A stretch of DNA of 64,000 nucleotides from positions 23,806,965-23,870,964 of the forward strand of contig CM033106.1 in NCBI GenBank assembly GCA_019321725.1, in the 5' to 3' direction. Under the pieces are notes generated by a model, which saw only the letters and a list, made by a program, of their open reading frames with translations, was not told the origin of the DNA and ran no database searches. The position numbers and the translations under genes are program-made. How positions within the stretch are numbered: position 1 is the stretch's first letter; every line of letters starts with the position of its first letter. This document shows, in pieces, positions 22,901-35,521 of the stretch. Source of the stretch: Paulownia fortunei. Taxonomy: Eukaryota > Streptophyta > Magnoliopsida > Lamiales > Paulowniaceae.

Positions 22901-25900
22901 GATTCTTGAAGACTATAATGATTGCTTAATCTGATAATATAGCTTGCAACAAAGTGTTCTTCCAAGTTTTATAAGCTTATAAGCGGTTGAATGAAAATGG
23001 TTAAGCTCAAAGTAGATATAGTTAGAAAGCTATTGTTTGAACTACTGAGAGAGAATAGTTTGAGTGGCCCTCTTCCGACATGGTAGAATTTCATCTGATT
23101 TCTTCCTGGCATTTGTCACACTGCTTACTTGATTTTGCATTGGCATAATAAAATTTATTCTTTTTTCTGTTTTACAGTTTGCTCTGTCAAATCATTACAT
23201 ACATAATTTTGCACTTTTCTGCAGGTAAGTCAGTAATAACCAGTGATCATGCTCTTAAACTGGAATTTGTTCCAGAGTGGATAGCTATTGTAGGAAGTGG
23301 TTACATTGGGCTTGAATTCAGTGATGTTTATACAGCACTTGGAAGTGAGGTGTGACGTTTTATTCTTGTTCTTAGTATTTCACATCTATGTTTCAGTAGG
23401 GAAAATGGATGTTCTTTTTCTGGAGGGCTTTCATTTCTGAAGATCTTTTAACTATAGAAAAGGAAAATGAATCACTTCTTAAAACAATGGTTCTTCGTGT
23501 TTCCTATTGTTTTCCTTGTGGCACAAATTTTCTCAAAGCGAATAGTCCTAAACGCCAATCTGATTTTCCTTTTTATTTTGGGGAAGTTTGAATCTGCATC
23601 ATTATTGCCTATCATCCTTCAACTATCCAAATATAACAATAATGAAGTCTTACTTAGATTTAACACAATTAACGTCATGGTAAAAGAGCAACTCTCAAGC
23701 TTATAGAATTGAACTGTGCAGGTTACATTTATCGAGGCTTTAGATCAACTCATGCCTGGATTTGATCCTGAGATTGGGAAATTAGCTCAGAGAGTTCTCA
23801 TCAATCCACGTAAAATTGATTATCATACTGGTGTATTTGCTAGCAAGGTGCTTACTCCTCCAATTGCCCATTGCATGCGAACCAATAAACAAGAAAGATA
23901 CCTAGTATATCATGTAGGTGTTATAAATTGAACTTTCATCTGCAGATCACTCCCGCGAAGGCCGGAAAACCGGTGCAAATAGAGCTCATTGACGCAAAGA
24001 CAAAGGAACCAAAGGATACTTTGGAGGTAAGTTTCAGAATTCTATCTCGAAGGATGATTTATGCCTGGATATCCTGCATGACATCGTTCCCAACTATACA
24101 TGATAGTTAAATTATAGTTTCTAGCAGGAAAGTCAATTTGGTGAACATGATAGTCGACTTATTATTCATATACAAAATGCTTAGTTATTGGTAAAAATTA
24201 TCAGGTGAAAAAAGATTGCAATGATGCACAATAATACTATCTGGATTTTGGAAATCCTCTCTTCATTTTTGTTGTTCTTGCATGGGGGATAGTTTGACTA
24301 TTTACTGTTACTGCCGTGCGAAACTTGTTTGTCTCCATTAAGTTGTTCCACCTCTTTAAGTTACTATTTTAAATATAATTTGGCAGCCTTATCTGTATGG
24401 TTAGCTGTATGCAGGTAGATGCAGCTCTTATTGCAACTGGAAGGGCTCCATTCACTCAAGGACTTGGTTTGGAAAATGTAAGGCAATGTTTGGATTCGTT
24501 TTCATTTTTCTTTTTCATTCTTTATTCATTCTCCCAAAATAAAACCAAAATATATATCACATTCCCCAATACATATCCCTCCAAAACAATCTTCTCTTCC
24601 TCCAAAATACTTCAAAATATCCAAATCATTACACTCCAAAACATATCCCAAAATAAATCCAAACTTAAATCATTTTCCCCTATACATTTCCCCAAAACAC
24701 CCAAATAAATCCAAACATTTCCCAGCTAAATTGGCCCAATAATAATGTAAAGCTGATGGTGCACATTAGTTTTAAAATTTGACAGTGAATTTTTTTGGAA
24801 GTCTGAAACAATTACTTATGTACAGATTAATGTACAAACACAACGTGGATTTGTCCCTGTTGATGAGCGCATGAGAGTGATTGATGCAAATGGAAATTTG
24901 GTAGGTTCTCAGTTTCCTATGTTTTTTTTTTGTTTTTTTTTTTAATTTAATGATGTTCTTTGTGCCTCTTAACCCTTCTTTATGATTATTAGGTTCCTCA
25001 TTTGTATTGCATTGGTGATGCTAATGGGAAACTGATGCTTGCCCATGCAGCAAGTGCTCAGGGAATCTCTGGTACTAAACCTAAGACAATCTCTTGACAA
25101 TTTAATATCCGTCCTATGCAATGTAGTTAATTAGCTTGCATTGCGTTTTCAGTTATTGAGCAAGTTTCTGGGCAGGACCATGTGCTCAATCATTTAAGCA
25201 TTCCAGCTGCATGTTTTACCCATCCTGAAATCAGTATGGTTGGATTAACAGAGGTGGGTTTTTTTCCATCTGGAATTTCACTATTATGCTATGCCTTGTC
25301 ACTTTTTACTAGCTCTCAGTTTACTGAAAAAGGAATTGCATGCATGATTTTTTCTGCTTTCCCCCTAATGTAGATTAAATGGGGTGCAGTTGCAAACTGC
25401 CAGCTATTCAGAAAGTACTTTCATGTGTTGTGATTATGTGACCATGCATCTTGCTCTTCTGAAAGATAATGAGCAAGATACTGTGATCTAACTATGAGGA
25501 AAAGCATTGAAACTGAACATTATCCAGCTGAATTTCTGCCTGAGTTTGGGCCTCATACTTACAAGATTTGCAAATTTAATCTCCGTCTTCCTAAATAACA
25601 CTCAGAATTTGGAATTAAGCAACAGTATGATAAATCAAACCTAAAAGGCTAGGATTTTTAGTGAAGATTGATGATAATCTTATTGGGTTCTGCCGTTTGA
25701 CTTGTAAAATTACAGTAGTTCATCTTGGATATATCTCAGTTGAATATCACAATACGATATTTATAGAATCAAACAGTTTGGAGTCTTTAGTGAAGACTGG
25801 CAATACTCCTCTTATTTGGCTCAGCCTTTTGACTTGTAAATATATAGTAGTTCATCATGGATTGTTCTCAGTTGAATATCATAATAATACTTCCATCAGT

Positions 25901-28530
25901 TTATAAAGTTCCAACTTTTGAACTTATCCACCAAGGCAAGAAGCTTAACCTCGTGAAACCAGCCCTCTTTTGCATCTTCTTAAAGTATGTACTCTGTTGT
26001 TCTGCATCTAAAGTTTCTCGGGCAGAATTTTTTCAGAAGACTTGTGGAAATAATTAATAGGTAATGAGAAGCCACACACTGCTTTAAGCTTTAGATACTG
26101 TTCAATTACGTTCAGAGAATCGATGAATATTGATGACTCATTATGTTAATTAGAAAGACTCCGTGTAGGTGCTGAACTTGAAGGCTTATTTACATAGATA
26201 GCATGAATGAGCATCAAAAGCAAATATTATAAAAAATTATACCATCCTTCTGGTTTGTTTCATATGAATTTTTTTTTATGTCCAATATTAGTGAAAGATC
26301 CTCAATGGAAAAAAAAAAAAAATACATAACAAGCTGGAGAAAGGAAATAGAATTTATTGCTTATATTTGACTTTCTGGTTATTGTTTCTGTAGAACTGTT
26401 GCTAAATGGCTTGATTTTTTGTAGCCTCAAGCAAGAGAAAAGGGTGAAAAGGAGGGATTTGAAGTAAGTGTCGCCAAGACAAGTTTCAAAGCTAACACAA
26501 AAGCCCTGGCAGAAAATGAAGGGGAAGGTCTGGCTAAGGTGATGCACAATTCACAAAAAGTTGGTGTGGCATTAGTTTGCATGATTTATCTCTATCCTCA
26601 ATTGCTTTGATCGAGTCTTCGGAAGCAAATTATTGGGGAGGGTGGGGAGACCTAAAGAACTACACAAATATTCTTATAAGAAGATACCTATAATGCACGG
26701 ACATGTCAAAAAATCATCCTTGTCGTATCAGACATGTGTAGGACACCGTGTCGGACACAGTAGGCCTGCGACACATGTCTGACACTGCCACTTGGCCTGT
26801 CCATAAACTAAACGAGAATAAAAATATTTCAACACTTCCGATGGCATGTTTGACATATTTCGACACACGAGGGTTTGTTTCTATATATTTGAGAAAGCAC
26901 GAGTGAAAAAAAATCAACCAAAAAAACAAATTTTCCAAAATACATGAAAAAATAGTTCTACCTCATCTAAACTCATTTTTTCTCACTAAACATTTCTTTA
27001 TGAAAGTCGTAACTCTTTTTTTAAAATTTTCTTTTCGCAGAATATATAATCTGCAAATCACATGGATAGAATTCTGACACCAATCACCGACATGAACTCT
27101 TTTTTTTTTGTACTCATACCATGTCTCTATAAGTCTGTTACCAATTAGATACATGTGTCCGTGTCCATGCATCATAGGAAGATACAGTTTTTAAAAAATA
27201 TCCAGATAAAGTCATAGTTTTGCGCCGCCGCCCCATGGAGAAAAAAAAGAAGATAATTGTGCAGACTCTATATGAACTTCCCCAGGAAAGGTCCCTGCCT
27301 CTGTTGGCCCCTGGCCACAAGTCCTGAATCTTTTACTGTACTCTTCCAGCTTTCTTCTTTGATAGGAGACGAACATTTTTGTATGCTGAATTTGTTGCTT
27401 GTGCAGTTGATATACAGACCTGACAATGGCGAGATCCTTGGGGTTCATATTTTTGGGTTGCATGCCGCAGATCTCATTCATGAAGCATCTAACGCCATAG
27501 CCATGGGCACACGTATACAGGTACATTTTGTCTTCTAATTAAACACATCAACAAGTATACCATTTATCCAACGCCTTTACATGTGATGACAAGTGTAACT
27601 TTTTAACCTGGCCAAGCAAGAACATGTGGTGACATATGATCCTAATTTGCTGAAACAATATGGTTACACATAATTAGGATCTGACCTGTGTGACAATGTT
27701 CCTCTCGCAACTACAGTGAAATGAATTAAATCATAAACGAAGGGCTTTTCTTTCAGTTGTAATGATAGAAGGCTCCATCATATTTGCTATTCCCAAGTCT
27801 GCATTTTCATTTAAATGCTAATTGTTTGTTCAATGCCTGCGCTCTACAGGAAATAAAGTTTGCAGTGCATGCCCATCCAACACTGTCTGAAGTGCTAGAT
27901 GAACTCTTTAAATCAGCAAAGGTAACCAATTGGTTTTTATTGGTTTTCTGAGAGAACTATTGATATTCTGAGAGAATCATGATTGTGCTGTTAAAATTAC
28001 AGTTGATGGTTACCTGATGACAACGTAGTCCTATTGCATCTTCACCTATACAACAGGCACAGTGAAAAAACCCAGAAAAAAAAGAAAAAGAAAAAAAAAG
28101 GTTGTTTCTTATTGCCGACTTAAGTTTGTTGAGGCTGTGATGAGTTTTCTCGCACTGGTACATGGCTCGTCACAGGCCCAAATGTAGCAACAAATAAGAA
28201 TTTACTAGGCTGATTCAGTCTCTTGTTTGGCAGTCTGAGATGAGACTGCCAAGTGCTAGCCAGAATCCCTCATATACTTGCACATATAAATTGCAGGTAA
28301 AGGGGAAACATTCCTTAGGTCCTGAACCAAAGTCCCCTCTCATTTTTCAATGGTACACTAGATGATGACCTATTCACTCAGATTGTATGCTTCAATAGAT
28401 AGCTTCTCTCTACCATCTTCTTAAGGTCGACATGATAATATCAAAAGAAAGTAATGGACTTCCACACTCTTTCTTGCTGCAGGTTAAAGTCAGCACTTCT
28501 AGTCCCGTTGCTGAGCCAGTTCCGGTCTAG
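19941..28530 (+). CDS. LPD1: Plastidial dihydrolipoyl dehydrogenase (E3), 15 exons, 578 aa
   Basis: This is the E3 flavoprotein of the plastid pyruvate dehydrogenase complex, which reoxidises dihydrolipoamide with NAD+. Exons: 19941-20279, 20843-20989, 21663-21797, 21945-22062, 23225-23349, 23722-23847, 23946-24026, 24415-24477, 24826-24900, 24993-25071, 25153-25253, 26425-26538, 27407-27520, 27850-27921, 28483-28530. All joins are GT-AG and in frame (1,737 nt). Residues 1 to about 85 are Ser/Arg-rich, as in a chloroplast transit peptide. The FAD motif is G98-A-G100-x2-G103. The redox disulfide is C129/C134 in [13 protein letters not shown]. The NAD motif is G270/G272/G275. A second FAD contact is IGDANG (410-415). 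The His-Glu pair is in HAHPTLSE (546-553). All catalytic residues are present, so it should be active. The plant plastid form is recognised from its insert-rich interdomain sequence. An in-frame Met at residue 5 is an alternative start. Confidence 0.97.
22197..22258. repeat. (GA)n microsatellite and G-rich tract in intron 4
   Basis: A GA run at 22197-22214 is followed by GGGGCGGGGTGGGGGTGGGG at about 22228-22252, which could form a G-quadruplex on the sense strand of the pre-mRNA. Confidence 0.8.
22486..22730. mobile_element. Stowaway-type MITE in intron 4 of the dehydrogenase gene
   Basis: The terminal inverted repeats read CTCCCTCTGTGCC at the left and, on the other strand, CTCCCTCCATCCC at the right. 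A TA target duplication flanks both sides (22484-22485 and 22731-22732). The 245-bp length and CTCCCTC termini match the plant Stowaway family mobilised by Tc1/mariner transposases. It has no coding capacity. Confidence 0.92.
24485..24719. mobile_element. MITE (AATGTTTGGATT family, copy 1) at the intron 8 donor
   Basis: The terminal inverted repeats are AATGTTTGGATT at the left and AATCCAAACATT at the right, with similarity extending inward. The interior has no long open frame of known type and is rich in CCAAAA(T/C)A and (T/C)ATTCTC tracts. It fills about two thirds of the 348-bp intron 8 and begins only seven bases after the donor GT. The apparent open frame running from exon 8 into it (24397-24708) is read-through, not coding. 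Confidence 0.85.
25637..25900. repeat. Diverged tandem duplication (about 129 bp) in intron 11
   Basis: AGTGAAGA(T/C)TG is followed by a spacer, TTTGACTTGTAAA, AGTAGTTCATC(T/A)TGGAT and CTCAGTTGAATATCA. The block occurs from 25660 and again from 25789. About four fifths of the aligned bases agree by eye. Confidence 0.85.
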
Positions 28531-30850
28531 GCTTCCAGGAGGGTTGTAATTTACTTAAATACATGATTTTACTCAGTTCCCATAGAAGCTTCCCACTAGT
28601 TGAGAGGAAAACCCCGGCGGACTGTAATACATGATACTCTACCATGGTTTGTCCAATTAATGATATTTATCTCCTTAAGTTGCATCTGGCTGACCAAGGT
28701 GCCAATGCCATGCTTAAATTTCTAGACAATGTAATCATTTTTTGTCCAAATTTGTTAGTTATAGCCATGAGTTTGTTGTAGAAATTTGTTGAGTTTGCAA
28801 TAAAAATGAAATTTACCCGTCAAATTCCTAGTGTCAATATTTGGGTTTAAAATACATTATCACAAAATGCATTAGGGTTCATTTCATATACTGAACTGGA
28901 CAGAGGGAGTACTGATTCACAGGTTCAAGTTCAAAAAATGGAATAAATGTGGGAATTTTTCTAGGTATATCCAGACTTGCATCTGAAGGGGAGAGAAATT
29001 CGTGAGATCCAAGTGTATGCCTTGGGAATCTGTCTGTCCCATTTGTCCAGAGAATTTGAATCTGGGTTCCATTTTTTGGACTTATTTGTTTAATTACTAT
29101 CCCAAAAAATCAATGAATATGGACAATAAAGCAAAGTTATTTTGTATTTAGCTTGAGTTTGGCCAAATTTTAAAAAAAATGATTTTACGAGAATAGATTA
29201 ATATAATTTATTACAATAACTAATTTTTATTAAAATTAATTTTTGGGGCCAAAACAATGCTAATTTTTACATTTGGACTCTAGAAGTAAGTTTAATTTAA
29301 GATGTCAAAGGCTTTATGATAGATCAATTGTGATTCTAAATTAAGGATGTCAAATGCATTTGATTAAGGTCTCAATGTGATTTTGAGAGCTCTAAGAACG
29401 AGGCAAATGAGATATTATTGAGTATTTTTGTAAGTTAAAGTGAAAAATTCAGAGGCACTTTAGTACTACTTAAATCATGTGACATATTAACAGCGAAAAA
29501 TTCAATTAAAAGTATGCGTGCAAATGTTAATAATTGTTTGGAACTAAAAATATAATTCACTTGAATATTAGTTTATACGTAATAATATTTGAGTCATTGA
29601 TATTTTTTATAAAATAGAATAACAACTAACATTTTCATTAAAAAAAAGGTAACTAGTTCGCAAAGTGCATCAGTATTTTTCAATTAGTTGTATATTATAC
29701 ATGTATTATACGTATATATTTGAAATGACTGTAACTTTATAACAAAGATAAAAGATGAAACTACATTTATTTTTGGTCTCTGAGTGTATTACTAATAAAT
29801 TAACTTATGGTATTAAATCTCGATGCTTTAAATTGATCAGAACTTTTTTAAATGCATTAATGAATTTTGCAACAATGTTCGGAACAAAAACGCAATAAAA
29901 TATAAGAAAAACATGACAGTATTAGGGATAAAATTTGTACTCAAATACTTTCTCAATAAATACATTAAATAAGAAATAAATTATACGTAGGTTATAGATA
30001 TTAGCTTGATATAAAAAGTGAAAATGACATTTCTCTTCTTTCTTTCTTTTTTTTTCTCCGACCATAAAAAATGTGAACATGACATTTTTTACACAAGGTG
30101 AATATTTATACTTAACAATATTATACTCATGGGTTAATGGTCTTATGTGATGTAAATTAAGATCACTAAATTCTAATATTTATTCAATTCCACAACCCCA
30201 CCCCCACAAAAAAAAAATAAAAAAAATTATCAGATTAATGAAATAATCAGTTTAAAACGCTCAACACAACTTTTGAATTAAAGTTTTTAAAATATAATAG
30301 TTTCGGCAAATAATGCACAACATATCATAACACATATTATGCATTTATGTATTCATAACGTGGAAAAAGCAAATCAACGAGTTACATGAAATATTGATAA
30401 CAACAAAATAGTAAAAAATTTTGATTACCAATTATTAAAAATAGTCCTCTCAAACTAAATGTCTTGTCTTGTACTAGAAATATTTTTAGTATATTACATT
30501 TTGGTGGCAAAATGTATGTTTCGTATCGATCCATGTAATTATTTCTCGTATACAATAATGTCTAATCTAGATTATCTGTTAATGAAGTACACAATGCCAT
30601 TAAACAACTTGAAAAAATGTTAAAAGGTTTGAAAGTTTGTAATATGAAACTATCAAAAATCAGTATGTATATAGCCAATGGGGGCTATACGTTATCAAAA
30701 ACTATCAAAAGTTTTCACCAAGTATTATACGTTATTGTGTTTTGAAAAATAATTTAACTAGTTGACATTCATGGGGGCTCGAACGATATAATTTGCGTCA
30801 AACAAGTTAATCAATAAGATTGTATTTAGATTGGAAGATTCACAAATTAA
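28531..30850. other. AT-rich intergenic sequence, dehydrogenase 3' region
   Basis: The first 150-250 bp are probably the dehydrogenase 3' untranslated region. A GGACAGAGGGAGTAC at about 28898-28912 resembles one end of a Stowaway element, but I find no partner end. The rest is AT-rich with no gene or clear repeat structure. Confidence 0.5.
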
Positions 30851-31345
30851 AGTTATGTTTTGTTTTGTTTTGTTTTGGAGTGTTATGGGAAAATGTAGTT
30901 AAAAAAAAATGTATTGGAAAATGAGAGTATAATGTATTGGAGAATGAGAGTATATATTGAGAGTGTGTTTAACTAAATTTATTTAAAAAGATCTTATATA
31001 ATTCAACACGTCATAAATTATTTTTGAAATTTATAAGATGCTGCAGTCTTATTTTAAAAATAAGTTATAAAAGTATTTAAATAAAATAAGATTATAAAGT
31101 TTATAGGATGTTAGTAATGAGAATCTTTTAAAGTAATGAGAATCTTGTAATTAACGTGATCAAAACTAAATAAGTTTGTTAGTATATTGAAAAAAAGTTA
31201 GAAACTTTTTACTTTATAAAATCCTAACATCATATTTTAGGGCCTTATAAGCTCATTTTATAGTTTTTTTACAAAACACGATAAAATCTCAAATATCTTA
31301 TAAATTATTTTAAAGAGTTTATAAGTTCACCTTATTATCCTCTTA
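30851..31345. repeat. MITE relics upstream of SAR1
   Basis: The stretch 30853-30960 (GTTATGTTTTGTTTTG, then TGTATTGGAAAATGAGAGTA) resembles the reverse complement of the AATGTTTGGATT family copies at 24485 and 34634. It is followed by a segment (about 30965-31345) with 'CTTATAA...TTATAAGCTCA' motifs, similar to the element at 53157-53520. Ends are not clear, so these are fragments or old copies. Confidence 0.5.
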
Positions 31346-31998
31346 ATTTATTTTGGTATTTGTTGATTCAATGTATTTTCGAAAGAAGTTGTGGTTGGTT
31401 TTATTTTTAGGAGAGATACTATAAATATCATGTTTAGTAACTAATTAGTGGTGAATCATCAATTTATATGTTATTTTTATGTTACTATGAAAATTAAATA
31501 ATATAATAATTGGAAAACGTGAATATATTTATTGATACGATGATTAAATATATATATATAAATAAAAAAAATTATATAATAATTGAAATATAAGCGAATG
31601 TTGTAAAGTATTTTTTGAAAATACGAAATTGGTGACCTGATGACAGGAAAGTCGGCGATCGAAGCCCCAGTGAACGACGGCCACTCGGCACCCTCGGATC
31701 GATAAGGCCAACTTTTGTCCTTACTCGCCGGATAGTTTTTGCAGTCAAAGTCCCTTTTAGTTAGGTTTTGTTTTTTGTGTTTTGAGAGAATGCAGCTTGA
31801 AAGAATGTATTAGAGGATATGTGCATTAAAAAATATATATTAAAATATATAATATATGTTTGATTTTATTTTAAAAAAATAAATTAATATTAAAAATTAT
31901 GAAAACTGTAAAACCAAAACGAAGCCAATAAGCCATTGTGAATCTCTAGCCAAACAAGGCTTCCATAACAGGCGGGCGCACACCAAGACAAGAAAAAG
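31346..31998. other. Intergenic upstream of SAR1, with one more MITE-like piece
   Basis: The piece at about 31763-31870 (TTTTGTTTTTTGTGTTTTGA, then AATGTATTAGAGGATATG, ending ATGTTTGATTTTATTTT) resembles the AATGTTTGGATT MITE family in minus orientation. The short G+C-richer stretch at 31640-31720 is not recognisable to me. Confidence 0.45.
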
Positions 31999-32331
31999 GT
32001 GTCCAAATATAGCGAATCAAATATAGTTGATTCTTACCGTCATCACGAAAAGAACAACTCATTTCTTTCTCTCTCTAGGGTTGGGTATTTATTTATTCGT
32101 ACCCGCGCACAGAACATTTTCTCTCTCCAAGGAAACGAGTCAAAAAGAGCATCAGCGGATTCGGGGAGCTCGCTTTCGTTGAGGAGCCAATCGAGAGATT
32201 ACGAACCGTTGTGCGTTCGTAGATCGATCGATCCATTTGGTGATTTGTTCGGATCAGAGTTGGATTAACCGTTCAATCAATCGATCGATCATTCGTGAAT
32301 ATATAAATAGTTGGTAGAAAAAAAATAAGAA
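31999..32331 (+). promoter_or_regulatory. Probable SAR1 5' untranslated region
   Basis: This is a CT-rich and comparatively G+C-rich stretch (TTTCTTTCTCTCTCTAGGG at about 32061-32079, TTTTCTCTCTCC at about 32117-32128), typical of plant 5' leaders, directly upstream of the SAR1 ATG. It contains an 89-codon open frame (31999-32268) ending before the start. That could be an upstream ORF if transcription begins far enough left, but nothing in its sequence looks like a conserved peptide. Confidence 0.45.
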
Positions 32332-35300
32332 ATGTTCTTGGTAGATTGGTTTTATGGAGTGCTCGCATCGCTGGGGCTGTGGCAAAAGGAGGCGAAAATT
32401 CTGTTCCTAGGGCTCGATAACGCCGGCAAAACCACCCTCCTTCATATGCTCAAAGACGAGGTCAATTCCTTTTTTTTTTTTTTTTTTAAATAATAATTTC
32501 ATTTGGTTATTTCTTATTTACGTGTGTGTGATATTTGTTTATAGGTATTCATGTGTTGGGAATTGGAATGAATCTTGTTAATTATGTTGGTCTTGTTTGA
32601 GCTTGCCAACTGATTAATTATGTAAAGTAATCAGAATAAGGATCAAAAGTGTTTGTAATGATAACTTTATGAAAAGAACATTTCCAGTGTGTATTTAGCT
32701 CTGTAATATTAGACGTGAAACTTTGGTATATAATCTCCTTCCACTTTTGTTTTCTGCTTAATAAATTTTTGGATTTTGATGAAAATTGGCTTTTTCAATG
32801 TTTATGAATTCATGATATCAACTAAGTAAACCTAAACCAGATGTGAGGTTTCATTATGGTTCTGTGTTAGTCTTGTTTTTGGGATTTGCATCAATTAAAT
32901 ACGCAAGCCAGTTCTTAATTTATTCTCCTATTTGTGTGTTAGACAGATATGTCTAATTTTAAGTTTTACTAGCTGTGACTGATAGGTATGAATAGTTATA
33001 TGATGTTCTTTTTTGTGCGTTAGGCAGATATGCTATTGCTTTCATGTAATTGTCATGTCAACTCTATCATTAATTTTTTAATTAAATTTCTGCCAGAAAT
33101 TTGATTAAGTTGAGAAATATGGAGTTTTTATGTTCTGTGTGCCAAAGTTTAGAAATGGATCTGAGATTGTTTAAGGTGTTGGAACTGAGCAGAGATTGGT
33201 ACAACACCAGCCAACTCAATATCCGACTTCAGAGGAGCTGAGTATTGGGAAAATCAAGTTCAAGGCTTTTGATTTGGGAGGCCATCAGATTGCCCGTAGA
33301 GTCTGGAAGGATTATTATGCCAAGGTACTATTTTTCGTAAAACCATGTTTTATATCGATATTTAACAATTACTCTTTTATTTTTGGTGCTCGAATTTGAT
33401 TTTTCATGCTTTGCATTGGTTATGAATTCTTATATTACCACATTATGTTGTCCCCTTCCCTCGTCCCCCATTCTTAATGATTTTCTAGATCTTGTTGTTC
33501 TCATTATATATTCCTGTTTTAATGCCTTCTGCAGCATAATAAATGTTAATGCAGTCAATTTTAATGTTGCCAAGTTGGTTGTCAAATTTCTTGCTAAGGA
33601 TTCTGCTATTGGATAAAATGCTCTGGCAGGGGGCAAAGTACTCTTTTTGTGATGTTTTGATGTTGAAGCTTTATACTTTGGCAATGTGCTTATTACTAAA
33701 TAATGTCTTTAATTTTGGTTTACCTATTTTTGAATTGCAATTTACATGTTCAATTTTCATGCCATTCATTTTGCTGTTGCATAAGATCTTAGGTCAAAAT
33801 CATTCTCCTCTGTGACGTATAAGCGCTTGTATGGGATTTATCCTTTTTATTGAATAAGTTAGAAAAACCACGTTTTAATGTGAGTGTTTTCCAGGGGCAA
33901 AGTTATAGTCTTTGTTAACCGCTTTTAAAGAGTCAATGTCTGCATACTATGTAGCAATAAAATGTCAACTTGTCTGAATGAAAAGAGTTCCTTCACAAGT
34001 CTCTCTTATGAAATTATTGTTAAAACGGAGTCTTTTCTATTACAAAAAAGAAAATTACCGTGCATAATCTCTGAACAGTTTGGTCCCTGGTTATACTATA
34101 AAAGTGAATCCTATGGTTTAATCATTTTTCTTCATATATGGTGTTGATTTGCCAAAAAAATTAGTATATCAGTAGAGCCATCATAATCCCAAATAAACTC
34201 TTTCTGTGTTTATTTGATTCGTGGGAGGCCTGGCCTAAATGCACAATGGGAGTTCGCTAATAGCACCTTTATTCTTCTAGAGGCGTTTCATAGTACCTCT
34301 CAAGACATAATCTGTAGTAATGAGAAAAAACCTGTTTAAAGGCATAAAGAATGGTGAGGCAAGGTCTTAGTGCTTTTACCTTTGAAGCTCAGAAAAAGCA
34401 CAAAACTGAAGAAACCTACTGTTTTATATCTATGGGAGATTTTGAGTGTATTTTAATGCTAACCATTGGTTTTTGGTTGCTATTGACAAAATTCCTGGAA
34501 ACTTTGTTTCGGAATGACTTTGATGCTGATTTCCTGAAATGATGGCAAAGTTGGCAACTCTGAAACTTGCTGCAATTTATGAGTTCAACTTTGTTGCAGA
34601 TTTTTCTTTATAAGAAGAAATTGAAACAGAGGCAATGTTTGGTTTTGTTCTCAAACTTCATTTTCATTCTCAATTTATTCTCCCCAAACACATCTGAACA
34701 TATATCACGTTCTCCAATACATTTTTCCTCCTAATACTTCACATTTTCCAATACATTTTCTTAAAAACACAACCTGGAGAATAATCTCCCAGAACACCCA
34801 AAACAAATCCAAACATTCCCATAGTTTTTGTACTTGTTCGGAGCAGTATTATTGTTAAACAGAGACTCAAGGATTTCGGAGTATAAATGACTTGGAAATA
34901 CCAAAGATACACTAGCACCAACTTGGGACAATAACGATTATGTGAGTTAGCTACTAACCTTGGGTAGTCCTTTTCCCTGTGTGGCATTAAATTTGAACTC
35001 TTATGTACTGGTGGTTGCAAGCACTGATTTCCAATTTAGACCTTAAGTAGTATTTTTATATTTGTGGCTTTTTTTTGTAGGTCCAGACCAGTAGTATTTG
35101 CATTTAATGAAACTTTGTATTTAGAAAATGTCACTGTATGAGTTTCACTACATATTTCTTATTTTTCCTAATGGCTATACCCATTTTATTGGGTTTGAAG
35201 GTGGATGCAGTTATTTACTTAGTGGATGCTTATGACAAGGAGAGGTTTGCAGAGTCAAAGAAGGAGCTCGATGCTCTCCTCTCTGATGAGTCCTTGGCCA

Positions 35301-35521
35301 ATGTTCCATTCTTGATTTTGGGCAACAAGATCGATATCCCTTATGCAGCATCTGAAGATGAGTTGCGTTACCACTTGGGTTTGATGGGTATCACTACTGG
35401 CAAGGGAAAAGTAAACCTGGCAGATTCAAACGTCCGGCCAATTGAGGTATTTATGTGCAGCATTGTTCGCAAAATGGGTTATGGAGATGGCTTCAAGTGG
35501 GTTTCTCAATACATTAAGTAG
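32332..35521 (+). CDS. SAR1: SAR1-type small GTPase (COPII), 3 exons, 193 aa
   Basis: SAR1 is the GTPase that starts COPII coat assembly on the endoplasmic reticulum. Exons are 32332-32460, 33193-33324 and 35201-35521, all GT-AG and in frame; 193 aa is the standard length. The N-terminus [17 protein letters not shown] is the amphipathic, membrane-inserting helix typical of SAR1, without the myristoylated Gly of ARF. The P-loop is G27-L-D-N-A-G-K-T, the switch II region DLGGHQ is at 70-75 with the expected His74, NKID is at 129-132, and the C-terminus is [10 protein letters not shown]. Donor 1 is a less common GTCAAT. The ARF-type Gln is replaced by His, which is normal for SAR1. Intron 2 is long (1,876 bp) and contains a MITE. 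All functional motifs are intact. Confidence 0.97.
34634..34817. mobile_element. MITE (AATGTTTGGATT family, copy 2) in SAR1 intron 2
   Basis: The ends are AATGTTTGGTTTTGTT and AACAAATCCAAACATT, inverted repeats of 16 bp with one mismatch. Subterminal CACCCAAAA and (T/C)CTCCCA tracts are shared with copy 1. It is 184 bp long and non-coding. Confidence 0.85.

Noticed and set aside
24397..24708. 103-codon open frame covering exon 8 and beyond
   Set aside because: Only the exon 8 part is coding; the rest reads into a MITE after a good GTAAGG donor.
25182..26057. Open frames in intron 11 of the dehydrogenase gene
   Set aside because: The protein frame joins 25253 to 26425 exactly, so these are intronic, partly due to a tandem duplication.
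27138..27526. Minus-strand open frames over exon 13 region
   Set aside because: Antisense to exon 13 and flanking intron; the plus-strand exon fits the dehydrogenase perfectly.
28890..28912. GGACAGAGGGAGTAC, like one Stowaway end
   Set aside because: No partner terminal repeat at a sensible distance, so no element can be called.
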